Assembly: GCF_014859355.1 (NCBI RefSeq) | Contig: NZ_JACUUJ010000011.1 | Coordinates: 1-64,000, forward strand | Source: Yoonia sp. | GTDB lineage: Bacteria > Pseudomonadota > Alphaproteobacteria > Rhodobacterales > Rhodobacteraceae | Direction of reading: 5' to 3' | Length of the DNA stretch: 64,000 nt | Part shown: piece by piece, positions 16,835 through 26,818 of the stretch | Layout: the number at the start of each line of letters is the position of its first letter | How positions within the stretch are numbered: the stretch's first letter is position 1 | Position numbers and translations under genes: made by a program | Notes under the pieces: generated by a model | Told to the model about the DNA's origin: nothing | The model's database searches: none | Seen by the model: only the letters and a program-made list of their open reading frames with translations

Positions 16835-18928
16835 TTAGCGTCCTGTGATCAGGGAATTGGGATTGCGCTGGATCGCGCGTGACAGGGCCGATACCGCATC
16901 GGCGGCCCGTTGGATTTCGCGCAGCGTGGCTAGCGTTTCGGCGTTGAAACGCGACCGTTCGCCATAGCTGTTGATCACAGCCTCGGTCTGGCGGACCAAT
17001 GCGCTGGCCTGTGCCGACAGGGCGGGCAGGGTGCCGACGGCCTGTTGTACGGCGCGCGCGGCCTCATTGGCAGATGCCAGTGCGGCGTTCACGTTTTCGA
17101 TGGCCCCGCCTTCGCGGACCTCGGCCAGAAAGCCGCGCATCTGGTCCAGCGCGCCGTTCAGCGATGCGGGCAGGGCGGCGGTATCGTCGCTTCCGACCAG
17201 CCGGTCGATGGAACCCAGCGTTTGCGTGGCCGATGCGATCAACGCCTCGAATTCAAGGCTGTTTGCGCGGGCGGTCAGCGCTTCGATCTGGGCCGTGATT
17301 TCGGGCAGGTTGCGGGTGGCCTGTTCGACATTCGCGGCCGCTTGCGTGGCGACAGCCAGCGCGGCATCAAGATTGCCGACCAGATCGGCCTCGGATGCGC
17401 TGGCGATAATGGTATCAATGGTGTTGATGACCTGCCGCAGATCGCCGGGGATGGCTTGCGTGTCTTCTGCGGTGACCAGCGCGCGCGCGTCTTGCAAAAG
17501 GGTCAGCAAAGCTTGGGGCGCGTCGCGGGTGGCCTGATTGGCCACCAGTTGATCAAGACTGTCCATCAGGTCGATCGCGCCGGTCATCAGGTCTTCGACG
17601 GGCAGGGCGTTGATGCGGGCCAGCACATCTTCGGCGGTGGCGGCCACATCGGAAATTTGCGATTCTGTCGTGGGGATGACCGGGTAAGCGCCAGAGGTCA
17701 GGTTGATGATGGCGGGCAGCGCGTCTTCGATTTCGACCAGTTCAACGTTGAGCGATCCCGACAGGATGTTGCCCGTCACCATGCGTGCCCGCAGCCCGCG
17801 GGTAACAAAATCAGACAGTAACGCAAGCGCATCCTCCGGCGTTGCGGCCGCCCCCATGCCCAGCCGGTTCGGCTCGATCGCAAGGATCGCTTGCAGGCGC
17901 ACATCAGCGGTTTCACCTTCGCCCACGACAATCGCGCTTAGCGTCCTGACCTGCCCTATACGGATCCCCTGAAACCGCACGTCGGACCCGGCGGATAATC
18001 CGCTGACGGATTCCGCAAACAAGACGGCAACTTCCAGCACATCGGCATTGGGGTCGTTGAACAGGCTATCGCGGGCGGTTTCGCGATTGCTGAAGATATC
18101 AAAGGTTTGTCCGTCAACGATGGGCTGTCCCCCGGATACGATTGTATCAAAGGCCACGCCGCCTTCGATCAGCGAAGCCAGTGAATTCACATCCAGCGAC
18201 ACGCCCCCCGCGCCCAGCGACACGCTGAACCCTGAAGTATCCCAAAACCTGGTATTGGTGGTGATGCGGCGGTCATAGGGGCTTTCGATAAAGGCATTGA
18301 CGATGACCTGATTGCCATCGGACGATAATTCCGGCGTCTCTAGATAGCCGACCTGCAAGCCTTTGTGCAGCACGGGTGCGCCTGCCGCAATCGACCCGCC
18401 ATCAGAGGCGCGCAACACCACATGGGTGCCACGCTGTCCTGCGCGTGTCAAAGGCGGGCGTTCACGGCCCGTGAAAGCGAATTGCTGCACGTCGGGGTCC
18501 GTGTCCCAGTTGCCTTCGATATAAACGCCAGACAGGACCGTATCCAAGCCGCTGATCCCGCGCACCGACACATTCGGGCGCACCACCCAGAATTGTGCGT
18601 CATCATCCAGATATGGGGCCACTTCGTTGTCAATGCGCGCATGGACCAACACTTCGCCCAGGCCGGGGGCGAATGTCACATCCTCGACACGGCCCACGGT
18701 GACATCGCGGTATTTGACCAGCGTTTCGCCAGCTGAGATGCCCGATGCGTTTTCAAAGCTGATCGTCACCAAAACCCCGCGATCCAGATAGTTTTGCCAT
18801 GCAGCCCCCAGTGACACCGCCAACGCGACGACAGGCACCAGCCAGACCAGCGAAAGACGCCGCCAGATGCGTTGCTTTACGGCGCGCACATCAAGTGGCG
18901 CGGGGCCTGTTGGGTCTATGTCATTCAT
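16835..18928 (-). CDS. pqiB: MCE-domain intermembrane transport protein PqiB
   Basis: Repeated MCE motifs (GVLVTISFENASGISAGETLVKYRDVTVGRVEDV; LFAESVSGLSAGSDVRFQGIRIGQV) after one TM. Confidence 0.88.
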   Translation of the reverse strand: MNDIDPTGPAPLDVRAVKQRIWRRLSLVWLVPVVALAVSLGAAWQNYLDRGVLVTISFENASGISAGETLVKYRDVTVGRVEDVTFAPGLGEVLVHARIDNEVAPYLDDDAQFWVVRPNVSVRGISGLDTVLSGVYIEGNWDTDPDVQQFAFTGRERPPLTRAGQRGTHVVLRASDGGSIAAGAPVLHKGLQVGYLETPELSSDGNQVIVNAFIESPYDRRITTNTRFWDTSGFSVSLGAGGVSLDVNSLASLIEGGVAFDTIVSGGQPIVDGQTFDIFSNRETARDSLFNDPNADVLEVAVLFAESVSGLSAGSDVRFQGIRIGQVRTLSAIVVGEGETADVRLQAILAIEPNRLGMGAAATPEDALALLSDFVTRGLRARMVTGNILSGSLNVELVEIEDALPAIINLTSGAYPVIPTTESQISDVAATAEDVLARINALPVEDLMTGAIDLMDSLDQLVANQATRDAPQALLTLLQDARALVTAEDTQAIPGDLRQVINTIDTIIASASEADLVGNLDAALAVATQAAANVEQATRNLPEITAQIEALTARANSLEFEALIASATQTLGSIDRLVGSDDTAALPASLNGALDQMRGFLAEVREGGAIENVNAALASANEAARAVQQAVGTLPALSAQASALVRQTEAVINSYGERSRFNAETLATLREIQRAADAVSALSRAIQRNPNSLITGR

Positions 18929-19575
18929 AAAGATGGTGTCCTGTTTGCATCCCAGATCAGCCGGGCGTCGAAACTTTGTGCGGCGAGCATGGTAAAGATC
19001 ACGGAAAGGGCAAAGCTGACGGCCGCAATGCCGGGGTTGATCGTCGCAATAGTGTCAAACTGCACCAGTGCCGACAGGATCGCAACGACAAACACGTCGA
19101 TCATGGACCAGCGCCCGACGAACTCTACCGCCTCAAATGCCTTGTGGCGGGCATGCCGGCTTGCGACAGAGCGGCGCTGCACACTGATCGCCAAATAGCC
19201 GACGGCAATGAATTTTCCGATCGGTATGATAACCGAGGCGATAAACACGATGGCGGCAATCCCGATTGACCCGTGCTGGACCAGTTCGATCACACCGCCG
19301 ACAATCGTGCTTTCGCTGCGTTCGATCAGTGTCGATGTCAGCAGCATCGGATAGATATTGGCAGGGATATAGGCAATCATCCCTGCAATCAGCCAGGCCC
19401 AGACCTTTTGCAGGCTTTTTTCATCACGGCTGACCAAGGGGCCGTCACACCTTTTGCAGGTCTGCGTTCCCATTTGATGCACTTGCCCACAGCGTTGGCA
19501 GGCCACCAGACCCGCATCGCGCGCCGTGATCAGGTGTTGCGGTGGTCCAGAGCTTCCCAAATTGAATACCTGCAA
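18925..19575 (-). CDS. pqiA: Paraquat-inducible protein A family protein (second half-type)
   Basis: CQRCGQVHQMGTQTCKRCDG zinc ribbon; ANIYPMLLTSTLIERSESTIVGGVIELVQHGSIGIAAIVFIASVIIPIGKF; start position uncertain. Confidence 0.85.
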   Translation of the reverse strand: MQVFNLGSSGPPQHLITARDAGLVACQRCGQVHQMGTQTCKRCDGPLVSRDEKSLQKVWAWLIAGMIAYIPANIYPMLLTSTLIERSESTIVGGVIELVQHGSIGIAAIVFIASVIIPIGKFIAVGYLAISVQRRSVASRHARHKAFEAVEFVGRWSMIDVFVVAILSALVQFDTIATINPGIAAVSFALSVIFTMLAAQSFDARLIWDANRTPSL

Positions 19576-20159
19576 ATCATTGTGTCTTTTAGCACCGTGA
19601 TCAGCACGACGCCTGTGAATGCCCAGAATGCCGGACCGATGGTGACAGCGGCAAGGCCCGACACTTTGATCAGCGCGACCGTCACGCCGACGATGAAAAT
19701 TTCAGCCATGCTCCACGGGCGCAAGCGTTCTGCGATGCCAAAGGCGATGCGCGCTCTGGCATCGCCCGGCTGTTCGCGGACCAACGGCCCCAAGGCAAAT
19801 ATCAGCGCACCCAGCCGCATCAAGGGGATCACGACAATAAAGCACCCCACCGCAATCGCCAGCGGCAAGGCCAGCCCGTCGTTGAAGGCCATGATTGCGT
19901 CGATAACAGAGGTCGCGTTGTGAAACCCGCCAGCGTCCAGTGTCAGAAACGGAAAGCTGATGGCGGCAAGCAGCATGATGAAAGCGGTCAGCGCAAGGCT
20001 GAGGATGCGCGCAATCGCCGCAGGTTGTGATGTCATCAACAGCACCCCGCAGCGCTGGCAATAGGCCCGTGTCCCCGGGGGTAGATCTGTCGCTGCGTGC
20101 AACGTGTCGCACTGATGGCAGGCAACCAGATCATTCAATGGCGGCAATGGCGCTGTCAC
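19530..20159 (-). CDS. pqiA: Paraquat-inducible protein A family protein (first half-type)
   Basis: CHQCDTLHAATDLPPGTRAYCQRCGVLL zinc ribbon plus TM segments; GTG start with AAGGAG upstream. Confidence 0.82.
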   Translation of the reverse strand: MTAPLPPLNDLVACHQCDTLHAATDLPPGTRAYCQRCGVLLMTSQPAAIARILSLALTAFIMLLAAISFPFLTLDAGGFHNATSVIDAIMAFNDGLALPLAIAVGCFIVVIPLMRLGALIFALGPLVREQPGDARARIAFGIAERLRPWSMAEIFIVGVTVALIKVSGLAAVTIGPAFWAFTGVVLITVLKDTMICRYSIWEALDHRNT

Positions 20160-20273
20160 GCTGGCTCCTTGCGGTTTGCGGGCATTTCGCCCATGGATTT
20201 GAACGACGATACCGGTCTGCGGCGGGATATGCCACAGTTCCGGCCCACGCAATTCAACTATCAGAGAGCCTGC

Positions 20274-20966
20274 ATGAACAATACGCTGTTCCCCCCCCGT
20301 CCCGCACCCGTGATCCCCGTCAAGGGCATGGCCGGTTTTCCCGTCGCACGCATTTTTTGTGTCGGGCGCAACTATGCGGCCCATGCCATTGAGATGGGCA
20401 ATGAAGTAGACCGTGAAGACCCCTTTTATTTCACGAAATCCGCCCATGCTGTGCTGCTGTCGGGGCGCGACATGCCCTATCCGCCGCGCACCGCCGATTT
20501 ACATCATGAAATGGAACTGGTCGTCGCGATCGGGGCCGAGGCGCGCAATATCGCCCCCGCCGCCGCGCTGGGTGTCGTGCTTGGCTATGCCTGCGGGCTG
20601 GACATGACGCGCCGCGACCTTCAGACGCAGGCCAAGGAAAAGCGCAGGCCGTGGGACACTGGCAAGGATTTCGAAAATGCCGCGATCATCGCCGCGATCA
20701 CGCCAAAGGATCAGCTTGGTCTGCTTGATGATCTGCCCATCCGGCTGACCGTGAACGGCGCTGTCACGCAAGCGGCCATTCTATCTGATATGATTTGGTC
20801 GGTGCCGGAAATCATTGCTGACCTGTCAACGCTTTATACCTTGCAACCGGGTGATCTGATCATGACCGGCACACCGGCTGGCGTCGGGCCTGTTGTCGCT
20901 GGTGACGTGCTGTATGGCACGATTGGTGGCCTTGATCCGGTTGAAACGCGGATCGTCCGCGCTTGA
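20274..20966 (+). CDS. Fumarylacetoacetate hydrolase family protein
   Basis: IFCVGRNYAAHAIEMGNE; DLHHEMELVVAIG; DLIMTGTPAGVGPVVAGD. Confidence 0.92.
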   Translation: MNNTLFPPRPAPVIPVKGMAGFPVARIFCVGRNYAAHAIEMGNEVDREDPFYFTKSAHAVLLSGRDMPYPPRTADLHHEMELVVAIGAEARNIAPAAALGVVLGYACGLDMTRRDLQTQAKEKRRPWDTGKDFENAAIIAAITPKDQLGLLDDLPIRLTVNGAVTQAAILSDMIWSVPEIIADLSTLYTLQPGDLIMTGTPAGVGPVVAGDVLYGTIGGLDPVETRIVRA

Positions 20967-20976
20967 TCACAGCGGG

Positions 20977-21624
20977 TCAGGCCGTGACAGTGCGGCCTGG
21001 CTGACCGTCAAGCGAAAAATCGCAGGGTAAGGCATTTTCAATAACGCGCATAGCATTGGGAATATCAATGCCTTCGGCGCGGCGTGTCGCGACAGAAGGG
21101 GAATAATTCAGGCTCAACCAGCGCTGGATCAACCGCGCGCGCAGTTCGGGCATTGGCACGCTGATCCGCGCTGTCACATCCCATAATGTGGCAAGATCAG
21201 CCCAAGGGGTTTCCTTGAACATCAGATAATCACCTTCGACGATCACGATCGCGGCGTCTTGCGGCACCGCCACGGCACCCGCGATAGCCATATCCCGGGC
21301 GCGATCAAATGCGGGCGCATAGATTTTTTCGCCCGCGCGCAACGCCTTGATCATCCGGATGAATCCCGGCGCATCATAGGTTTCCGGCGCACCTTTGCGC
21401 GCGCGCAACCCTTCGCTGTCCAGCACGCTATTATCCAGGTGAAACCCGTCCAGCGTAACTATGGCTGTCTTGCGTTTTTGCAGGGTCAGACGGCGTGCAA
21501 GCTCGCGCGCCAGCGTGGATTTGCCGCACCCCGGCGCACCGGTGATGGCCACAAGTTGCGATGTATCAGGACGGTCACGCAAATGATCCGTCAAAAGATT
21601 GACGTGATGGGTGAGTGTGGACAC
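20977..21624 (-). CDS. Nucleoside/phosphoribulokinase-uridine kinase family P-loop kinase
   Basis: LVAITGAPGCGKSTLARELARRL; IVTLDGFHLDNSVLD; start approximate (GTG inside the longer ORF). Confidence 0.8.
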   Translation of the reverse strand: MSTLTHHVNLLTDHLRDRPDTSQLVAITGAPGCGKSTLARELARRLTLQKRKTAIVTLDGFHLDNSVLDSEGLRARKGAPETYDAPGFIRMIKALRAGEKIYAPAFDRARDMAIAGAVAVPQDAAIVIVEGDYLMFKETPWADLATLWDVTARISVPMPELRARLIQRWLSLNYSPSVATRRAEGIDIPNAMRVIENALPCDFSLDGQPGRTVTA

Positions 21625-21835
21625 TGGTTTACCTGCTGTTCGTCGGCTTTGCCGTTGTTTTTCAACTCTATCGCGGTTGCCCCCCACGCGCGATCAGTTT
21701 TTGCGCGGGATAGGCAAAGCTGTGGCTTCTGCGCTAAGACAGCGATGAAAAGTGGCAACTGCCGCCTCTTTGCCCTAGGTTGCAGAAAAGACGTTAAGAA
21801 AAGAGGGTCGTGCGCTGTTACAAAAGGGTCTTTGG

Positions 21836-22717
21836 TTGTGGCGCGTGCTGTTCGCTGTCGGGCAAACCGCCGGTGAAAAGCACATTGGCCTGATCGCCGC
21901 CGGTGTGGCATTTTTCGGCATTTTCGCCATTTTTCCCGGCATTGCTGCCGTGATCGCAATTTTTGGCCTGATGGCCGACCCGATCGTCATTGCCGAACAA
22001 CTGACCTTAATGGATGACATTATCCCACCGGATGCCTATCGGTTGCTGTCAAACCAGATCAACGGGCTGGTGAATGCGGGCAGGGGCACGCTGGGCTGGG
22101 CGACGGTGGTGTCGATCGCGCTGGCGCTGTGGTCGTCGCGCGCGGGGGTCAGCGCGCTGATCGGCGGGTTAAACGCGATCGCAGGCCAGCGGATGCGCAA
22201 CGGGATCTGGCAGATGGTCGTGGCGCTGTTGCTGACCTTTGCGCTGGTCGCGCTTGCGATTGTGGCAATGACCGTTGTTGTCGTGCTGCCAATCGTGCTG
22301 GCCTTTATTCCGCTGGCCACATCAACCGCGTGGCTGCTGGAAGCCGTGCGCTGGATCATCGCGCTGGTCGTTTTGCTGACGGGGCTAAGCCTGCTTTACC
22401 GGTTCGGCCCCGCCCGCATGGAGGCCACGCGCGGGCGCTGGATCACCGTGGGGGCCTTTGTGGTGGTGATCCTTTGGGTCGTGGCCTCGGTAGGGTTATC
22501 GTATTATCTGACCAATTTCGGCAGTTATAACGAGGTATATGGCTCGATCGGGGCGGTGATCGGTCTGCTGATGTGGCTTTATGTCAGCGCCTATCTGATC
22601 CTGCTGGGGGCGGCGCTGAACGTGGCGGTGCATGGCTATGGCAAACCTACGTCACAGCTGCCCGCTGCTGATACACCGGATCATCCCACAGACGGTTCTG
22701 CATCACATCCGCAATGA
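21836..22717 (+). CDS. YihY/BrkB family inner membrane protein
   Basis: AAGVAFFGIFAIFPGIAAVIAIFGL; GGLNAIAG; WLYVSAYLILLGAALNVAV; start uncertain (TTG in the track). Confidence 0.88.
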   Translation: MWRVLFAVGQTAGEKHIGLIAAGVAFFGIFAIFPGIAAVIAIFGLMADPIVIAEQLTLMDDIIPPDAYRLLSNQINGLVNAGRGTLGWATVVSIALALWSSRAGVSALIGGLNAIAGQRMRNGIWQMVVALLLTFALVALAIVAMTVVVVLPIVLAFIPLATSTAWLLEAVRWIIALVVLLTGLSLLYRFGPARMEATRGRWITVGAFVVVILWVVASVGLSYYLTNFGSYNEVYGSIGAVIGLLMWLYVSAYLILLGAALNVAVHGYGKPTSQLPAADTPDHPTDGSASHPQ

Positions 22718-23840
22718 CGGCGATTGCGCGGCCCACGTCGCCCGCGTCGATGAACAGCGGGGTAAAGCCGAACCGCATGATATCTGGCGCGCGAAAATCC
22801 CCCACCAGCCCGCGTGCGATACAGGCCTGCATCGCGGCATAGCCATCGGCAAAGCGGAACGACACCTGACTGCCGCGTTGGGCCGCATCGCGCGGGCTGG
22901 CGAGTGTCAGCATGGGGCAGGCGGCCTCGACCCCTGTGATAAACTGTTCGGCCAACGCGATGGAGGCGCGGCGCAGGGCGGCCATATCGACCGTATCCCA
23001 GATATCCATCGCGGCATCGAGTGCTGCCATCTGCAACACCGGCGGCGTGCCGACACGCATCCGTTCGATGCCCGCGCCAGGGCGGTAATCCAGATCGAAG
23101 GCAAAGGGTTTTTCATGCCCCAGCCAGCCTGACAGCGCAGGCTGGCACCGGTCAACGTGACGCGGGGCCACATAGATGAACGCAGGCGCGCCCGGCCCGC
23201 CGTTGAGGTATTTATAGGTGCAACCGACTGCGAAATCGGCGTTGCTCCCCGCCACATCGACCGCCAGCGCGCCCGCGCTATGGGCCAGATCCCAGACCGT
23301 GACGGCGCCCGCCGCATGGGCGGCCTGCGTCAGCGTGGGCATATCGTGCAACCGCCCCGTGCGATAATCGACCTGCGTCAGCATCAGCACCGCCAGATCG
23401 TCGTTGATGTGGTTGGCGACATCTTCGGGGGCGACAACGCGTAATTCATGCCCGCGCCCGAGTGATTTGATCAGCCCCTCGGCCATATAGATGTCAGACG
23501 GGAAATTGCCGCTGTCAGTGACGATAACCTTGCGGTCGCCCGCCAGATCAATCGCGGCGGCCAGCGCCTGATAGACCTTGATCGACAGGGTATCCCCCAG
23601 AACGACGTGGCCCGGTTCCGCCCCGATCAACCGCCCGATCCGGTCGCCCAGGGCGCTGGGCTGCGCCATCCAGCCTGCGCGGTTCCAGCCCGTGATCACC
23701 ATCTCGCCCCATTCATCGTTCACGGTCTGCGCGACGCGCGCGGCGGTCGCCTTGGGCAGGGGCCCCAGCGAATTGCCGTCAAGGTAAATCATCCCCTCCG
23801 GCAGGTGAAAAAGCGCCTTGGTTGCTGCAAAATCGGTCAT
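22647..23840 (-). CDS. kynU: Kynureninase
   Basis: MIYLDGNSLGPLPKAT; DLAHSAGALAVDVAGSNADFAVGCTYKYLNGGPGAPAFIYV. Confidence 0.92.
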   Translation of the reverse strand: MTDFAATKALFHLPEGMIYLDGNSLGPLPKATAARVAQTVNDEWGEMVITGWNRAGWMAQPSALGDRIGRLIGAEPGHVVLGDTLSIKVYQALAAAIDLAGDRKVIVTDSGNFPSDIYMAEGLIKSLGRGHELRVVAPEDVANHINDDLAVLMLTQVDYRTGRLHDMPTLTQAAHAAGAVTVWDLAHSAGALAVDVAGSNADFAVGCTYKYLNGGPGAPAFIYVAPRHVDRCQPALSGWLGHEKPFAFDLDYRPGAGIERMRVGTPPVLQMAALDAAMDIWDTVDMAALRRASIALAEQFITGVEAACPMLTLASPRDAAQRGSQVSFRFADGYAAMQACIARGLVGDFRAPDIMRFGFTPLFIDAGDVGRAIAVIADVMQNRLWDDPVYQQRAAVT

Positions 23841-24598
23841 TATACTTGTCCTCCAGAAATTTCGATTGTCTGCCCGTTCACGCTGCGCGCCGCATCCGAA
23901 CACAGCCACATCGCAGCACCCGTGGTTTCATCCACCTGCAACAGGCGGCGGTGGCGGTTGCCTTTGGCGATGATGTCGATGGCCCCCTGTTCATCAACAT
24001 CAAAGCGGCGCATGAGGCCGGGCAACTGGCCCCGCACGATTGCCGTGTCCACGTATCCGGGGCACAGCGCGTTAAAGGTAATGGGGCGGCGCATGTATTC
24101 CTCGGATAGGCCACGGATCAACCCGATCACACCATGTTTGGTGACAGTATAGGGAATCGCGTTTTTCAGCCCGCGCACCCCGGCGATGGAACTGACCACG
24201 ATCATGCGCGCGGCATCATCATCGCCCAGCGTGGCAAGGGCGGCCTGAAAGGTCAGAAAAGCGCCATCAAGGTTCGTCGCCATCATGTGGCGCCAGTCGG
24301 CCAGCGTGGTCTGGGCAAAAGGGCCGCCTTCGGCGATGCCCGCATTGGCCACACAAATCCGCACCGGCCCGCGGAGGGCGGCGGCGGCGGCGATACCCTC
24401 GCGCACCGATGCTTCGTCCGTCACATCCATTTCCAGCGCGTTCAGGCGTGGGTGCAAGGCGGCGGCTGTGGCCAATGTGTCAGCACGGCGCCCGGTGATC
24501 GTCACCTCGGCCCCGGCATGGGCCAGCGCAAGGGCGATTCCCTTGCCGATACCGCTGCCGCCACCTGTCACCAGCGCATGTTTGCCTGCATGTTCCAT
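23840..24598 (-). CDS. SDR family NAD(P)-dependent oxidoreductase
   Basis: HALVTGGGSGIGKGIALALA; NAG motif; YTVTKHGVIGL; stop overlaps the kynU start. Confidence 0.9.
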   Translation of the reverse strand: MEHAGKHALVTGGGSGIGKGIALALAHAGAEVTITGRRADTLATAAALHPRLNALEMDVTDEASVREGIAAAAALRGPVRICVANAGIAEGGPFAQTTLADWRHMMATNLDGAFLTFQAALATLGDDDAARMIVVSSIAGVRGLKNAIPYTVTKHGVIGLIRGLSEEYMRRPITFNALCPGYVDTAIVRGQLPGLMRRFDVDEQGAIDIIAKGNRHRRLLQVDETTGAAMWLCSDAARSVNGQTIEISGGQV

Positions 24599-24676
24599 GA
24601 TCCGTCCTTTCGTTGCGGCTATGCTAACGCGAAAGGGGGCGTGGACAAGTCCGAAACCAATCGGCAATAAGGGGGT

Positions 24677-25126
24677 ATGAAATGGATTGATATTCCCCCC
24701 GTTTGGCTGTTGCTGGCGCTGATCATGACGTGGTTGATCAGCGATCTGCAACCCATGTCGCTTGCCGTTGGTGGCCCGGTGACAGACCTTGCCGGCGGTC
24801 TGCTTGTCGGGGCCGGTCTGGTGCTGATGTTGCTGGCCGTCGCCGAAATGCGCAAGCGGCGCACGACTTTCGTGCCGCATCAGGAAGCCAGCGCGCTGGT
24901 GACAAGCGGGATATTCAAGCGCACCCGCAACCCGATCTATCTGGGCGATGCCCTGATCCTTGCCGGATTGGCACTGCGCTGGGAAGCGCCGGTCGCGCTT
25001 GTTTTGGTGCCGTTGTTCATCGGGACGATCACCCAGCGTTTCATTATTCCCGAAGAAAACATGCTGCGGCGCAAGTTTCGCGCCGAATTTGCCCGCTATT
25101 GCGAAAAGACCCGCCGCTGGGTGTGA
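24677..25126 (+). CDS. Isoprenylcysteine carboxyl methyltransferase-like (ICMT/PEMT) membrane methyltransferase
   Basis: LVTSGIFKRTRNPIYLGDALILAGLAL...FIIPEENMLRRKFRAEFARYCEKTRRWV. Confidence 0.87.
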   Translation: MKWIDIPPVWLLLALIMTWLISDLQPMSLAVGGPVTDLAGGLLVGAGLVLMLLAVAEMRKRRTTFVPHQEASALVTSGIFKRTRNPIYLGDALILAGLALRWEAPVALVLVPLFIGTITQRFIIPEENMLRRKFRAEFARYCEKTRRWV

Positions 25127-25229
25127 CTTTTAACGCATGATACAAAAGAACTCGCGCCTGCATGTCTTGTGAAATATTCTTCCGCAAGATAATCGTTTAA
25201 ACTGCAAGAACGCATATGGGGGACAGTCC

Positions 25230-26804
25230 GTGAAAGTCGGCACACCAAAAGAGATATTTCAAGGCGAAGACAGGGTCGCAATGACTCCGGCCTCGGCCAG
25301 GGATCTGCAAAAACTTGGCTATGATTGCGTGATCGAAGCCGGGGCCGGGGCGGCTGCTGGCTTTTCTGATCAGGCTTACAAGGACGCCGGCGTCGATGTG
25401 GTGAAAACCGCAGCGGCCCTTTACAAGGCCGCCGATATCGTCGCCAAGGTGCGCCCGCCATCGGATGCCGAGGTCAAGCGCCTCCGCGAAGGCCAAACCC
25501 TGATTTCCTTTTTCTATCCTGCGCAAAACAAGGCCTTGATGGAGGCCGCCAACGCCAAGGGTGCAACCGTTATCGCGATGGACATGGTGCCGCGCATTAG
25601 TCGCGCGCAAAAAATGGATGCGCTGTCGTCCATGGCCAACATCGCAGGCTACCGCGCCGTGATCGAGGCGGGCAACAATTTCGGCCGTTTCTTTACCGGG
25701 CAGATCACTGCCGCCGGCAAGGTGCCCCCGGCCAAAGTGCTGGTGGTCGGCGCAGGTGTGGCCGGATTGGCCGCAATCGGCACATCGACGTCGCTGGGCG
25801 CAATTACATACGCCTTCGACGTGCGCCCAGAAGTGGCCGAACAGGTCGAATCAATGGGCGCGGAATTCGTATTCCTTGATTTCGAGGAAGAACAACAGGA
25901 CGGATCGGCCACCGGCGGCTATGCGGCGGTGTCCAGCCCTGAATTTGCGGCGGCGCAATTGGCCAAGTTCCGCGAAATCGCGCCGGACATGGATATCGTG
26001 ATCACCACCGCGCTGATCCCCGGGCGCGATGCGCCGGAACTGTGGACCAAGGATATGGTCGACAGCATGAAACCCGGTTCGGTCATCATCGACCTTGCGG
26101 CGGAACGCGGCGGCAACTGCAAGCTGACGGTCATGGACGAAAAGATCGTCACCGACAACGGCGTGACGATCATCGGTTACACCGATTTCCCCAGCCGGAT
26201 GGCGGCACAGGCATCCACGCTTTATGCAACGAACGTGCGCCACATGCTGACGGACCTGACCCCGGATAAAAACGGCGCGCCTGCTCACAACATGGATGAC
26301 GACGTGATCCGTGGCGCGACAGCGACGCACAAGGGTGAAATCACCTTCCCGCCGCCACCGCCAAAAGTGGCCGCGATTGCCGCAGCCCCAAAAAAGGAAA
26401 AGCCAAAAGAACTGACCGCCGAGGAAAAGAAGGCGCAGGAAGTCGCGGCATTCAAACAGCAGACCCGGAATCAGGTGACGTTGCTGACCGTTGGCGCGGT
26501 GCTGCTTTTGGGCGTGGGCCTTGTCGCGCCGGCCAGCTTTATGCAGCACTTTATCGTGTTTGTCTTGGCCGTCTTTGTCGGGTTCCAGGTGATCTGGGGC
26601 GTGGCCCATTCGCTGCACACGCCGCTGATGGCGGTCACGAATGCGATTTCGTCGATCATCATTCTGGGTGCGCTGACGCAGATCGGATCAGGGTCATTCC
26701 TGGTCATCATCCTTGCGGCGCTTGCGGTTTTCATGACCGGCATCAACATATTCGGTGGCTTTCTGGTCACGCGGCGCATGCTCGCCATGTTCCAGAAGTC
26801 ATAA
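25230..26804 (+). CDS. pntA: NAD(P) transhydrogenase subunit alpha
   Basis: MKVGTPKEIFQGEDRVAMTPASARDLQKLGYD; KVLVVGAGVAGLAAIGTS; C-terminal TM region. Confidence 0.95.
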   Translation: MKVGTPKEIFQGEDRVAMTPASARDLQKLGYDCVIEAGAGAAAGFSDQAYKDAGVDVVKTAAALYKAADIVAKVRPPSDAEVKRLREGQTLISFFYPAQNKALMEAANAKGATVIAMDMVPRISRAQKMDALSSMANIAGYRAVIEAGNNFGRFFTGQITAAGKVPPAKVLVVGAGVAGLAAIGTSTSLGAITYAFDVRPEVAEQVESMGAEFVFLDFEEEQQDGSATGGYAAVSSPEFAAAQLAKFREIAPDMDIVITTALIPGRDAPELWTKDMVDSMKPGSVIIDLAAERGGNCKLTVMDEKIVTDNGVTIIGYTDFPSRMAAQASTLYATNVRHMLTDLTPDKNGAPAHNMDDDVIRGATATHKGEITFPPPPPKVAAIAAAPKKEKPKELTAEEKKAQEVAAFKQQTRNQVTLLTVGAVLLLGVGLVAPASFMQHFIVFVLAVFVGFQVIWGVAHSLHTPLMAVTNAISSIIILGALTQIGSGSFLVIILAALAVFMTGINIFGGFLVTRRMLAMFQKS

Positions 26805-26818
26805 AGGGGTAAAGAGCA

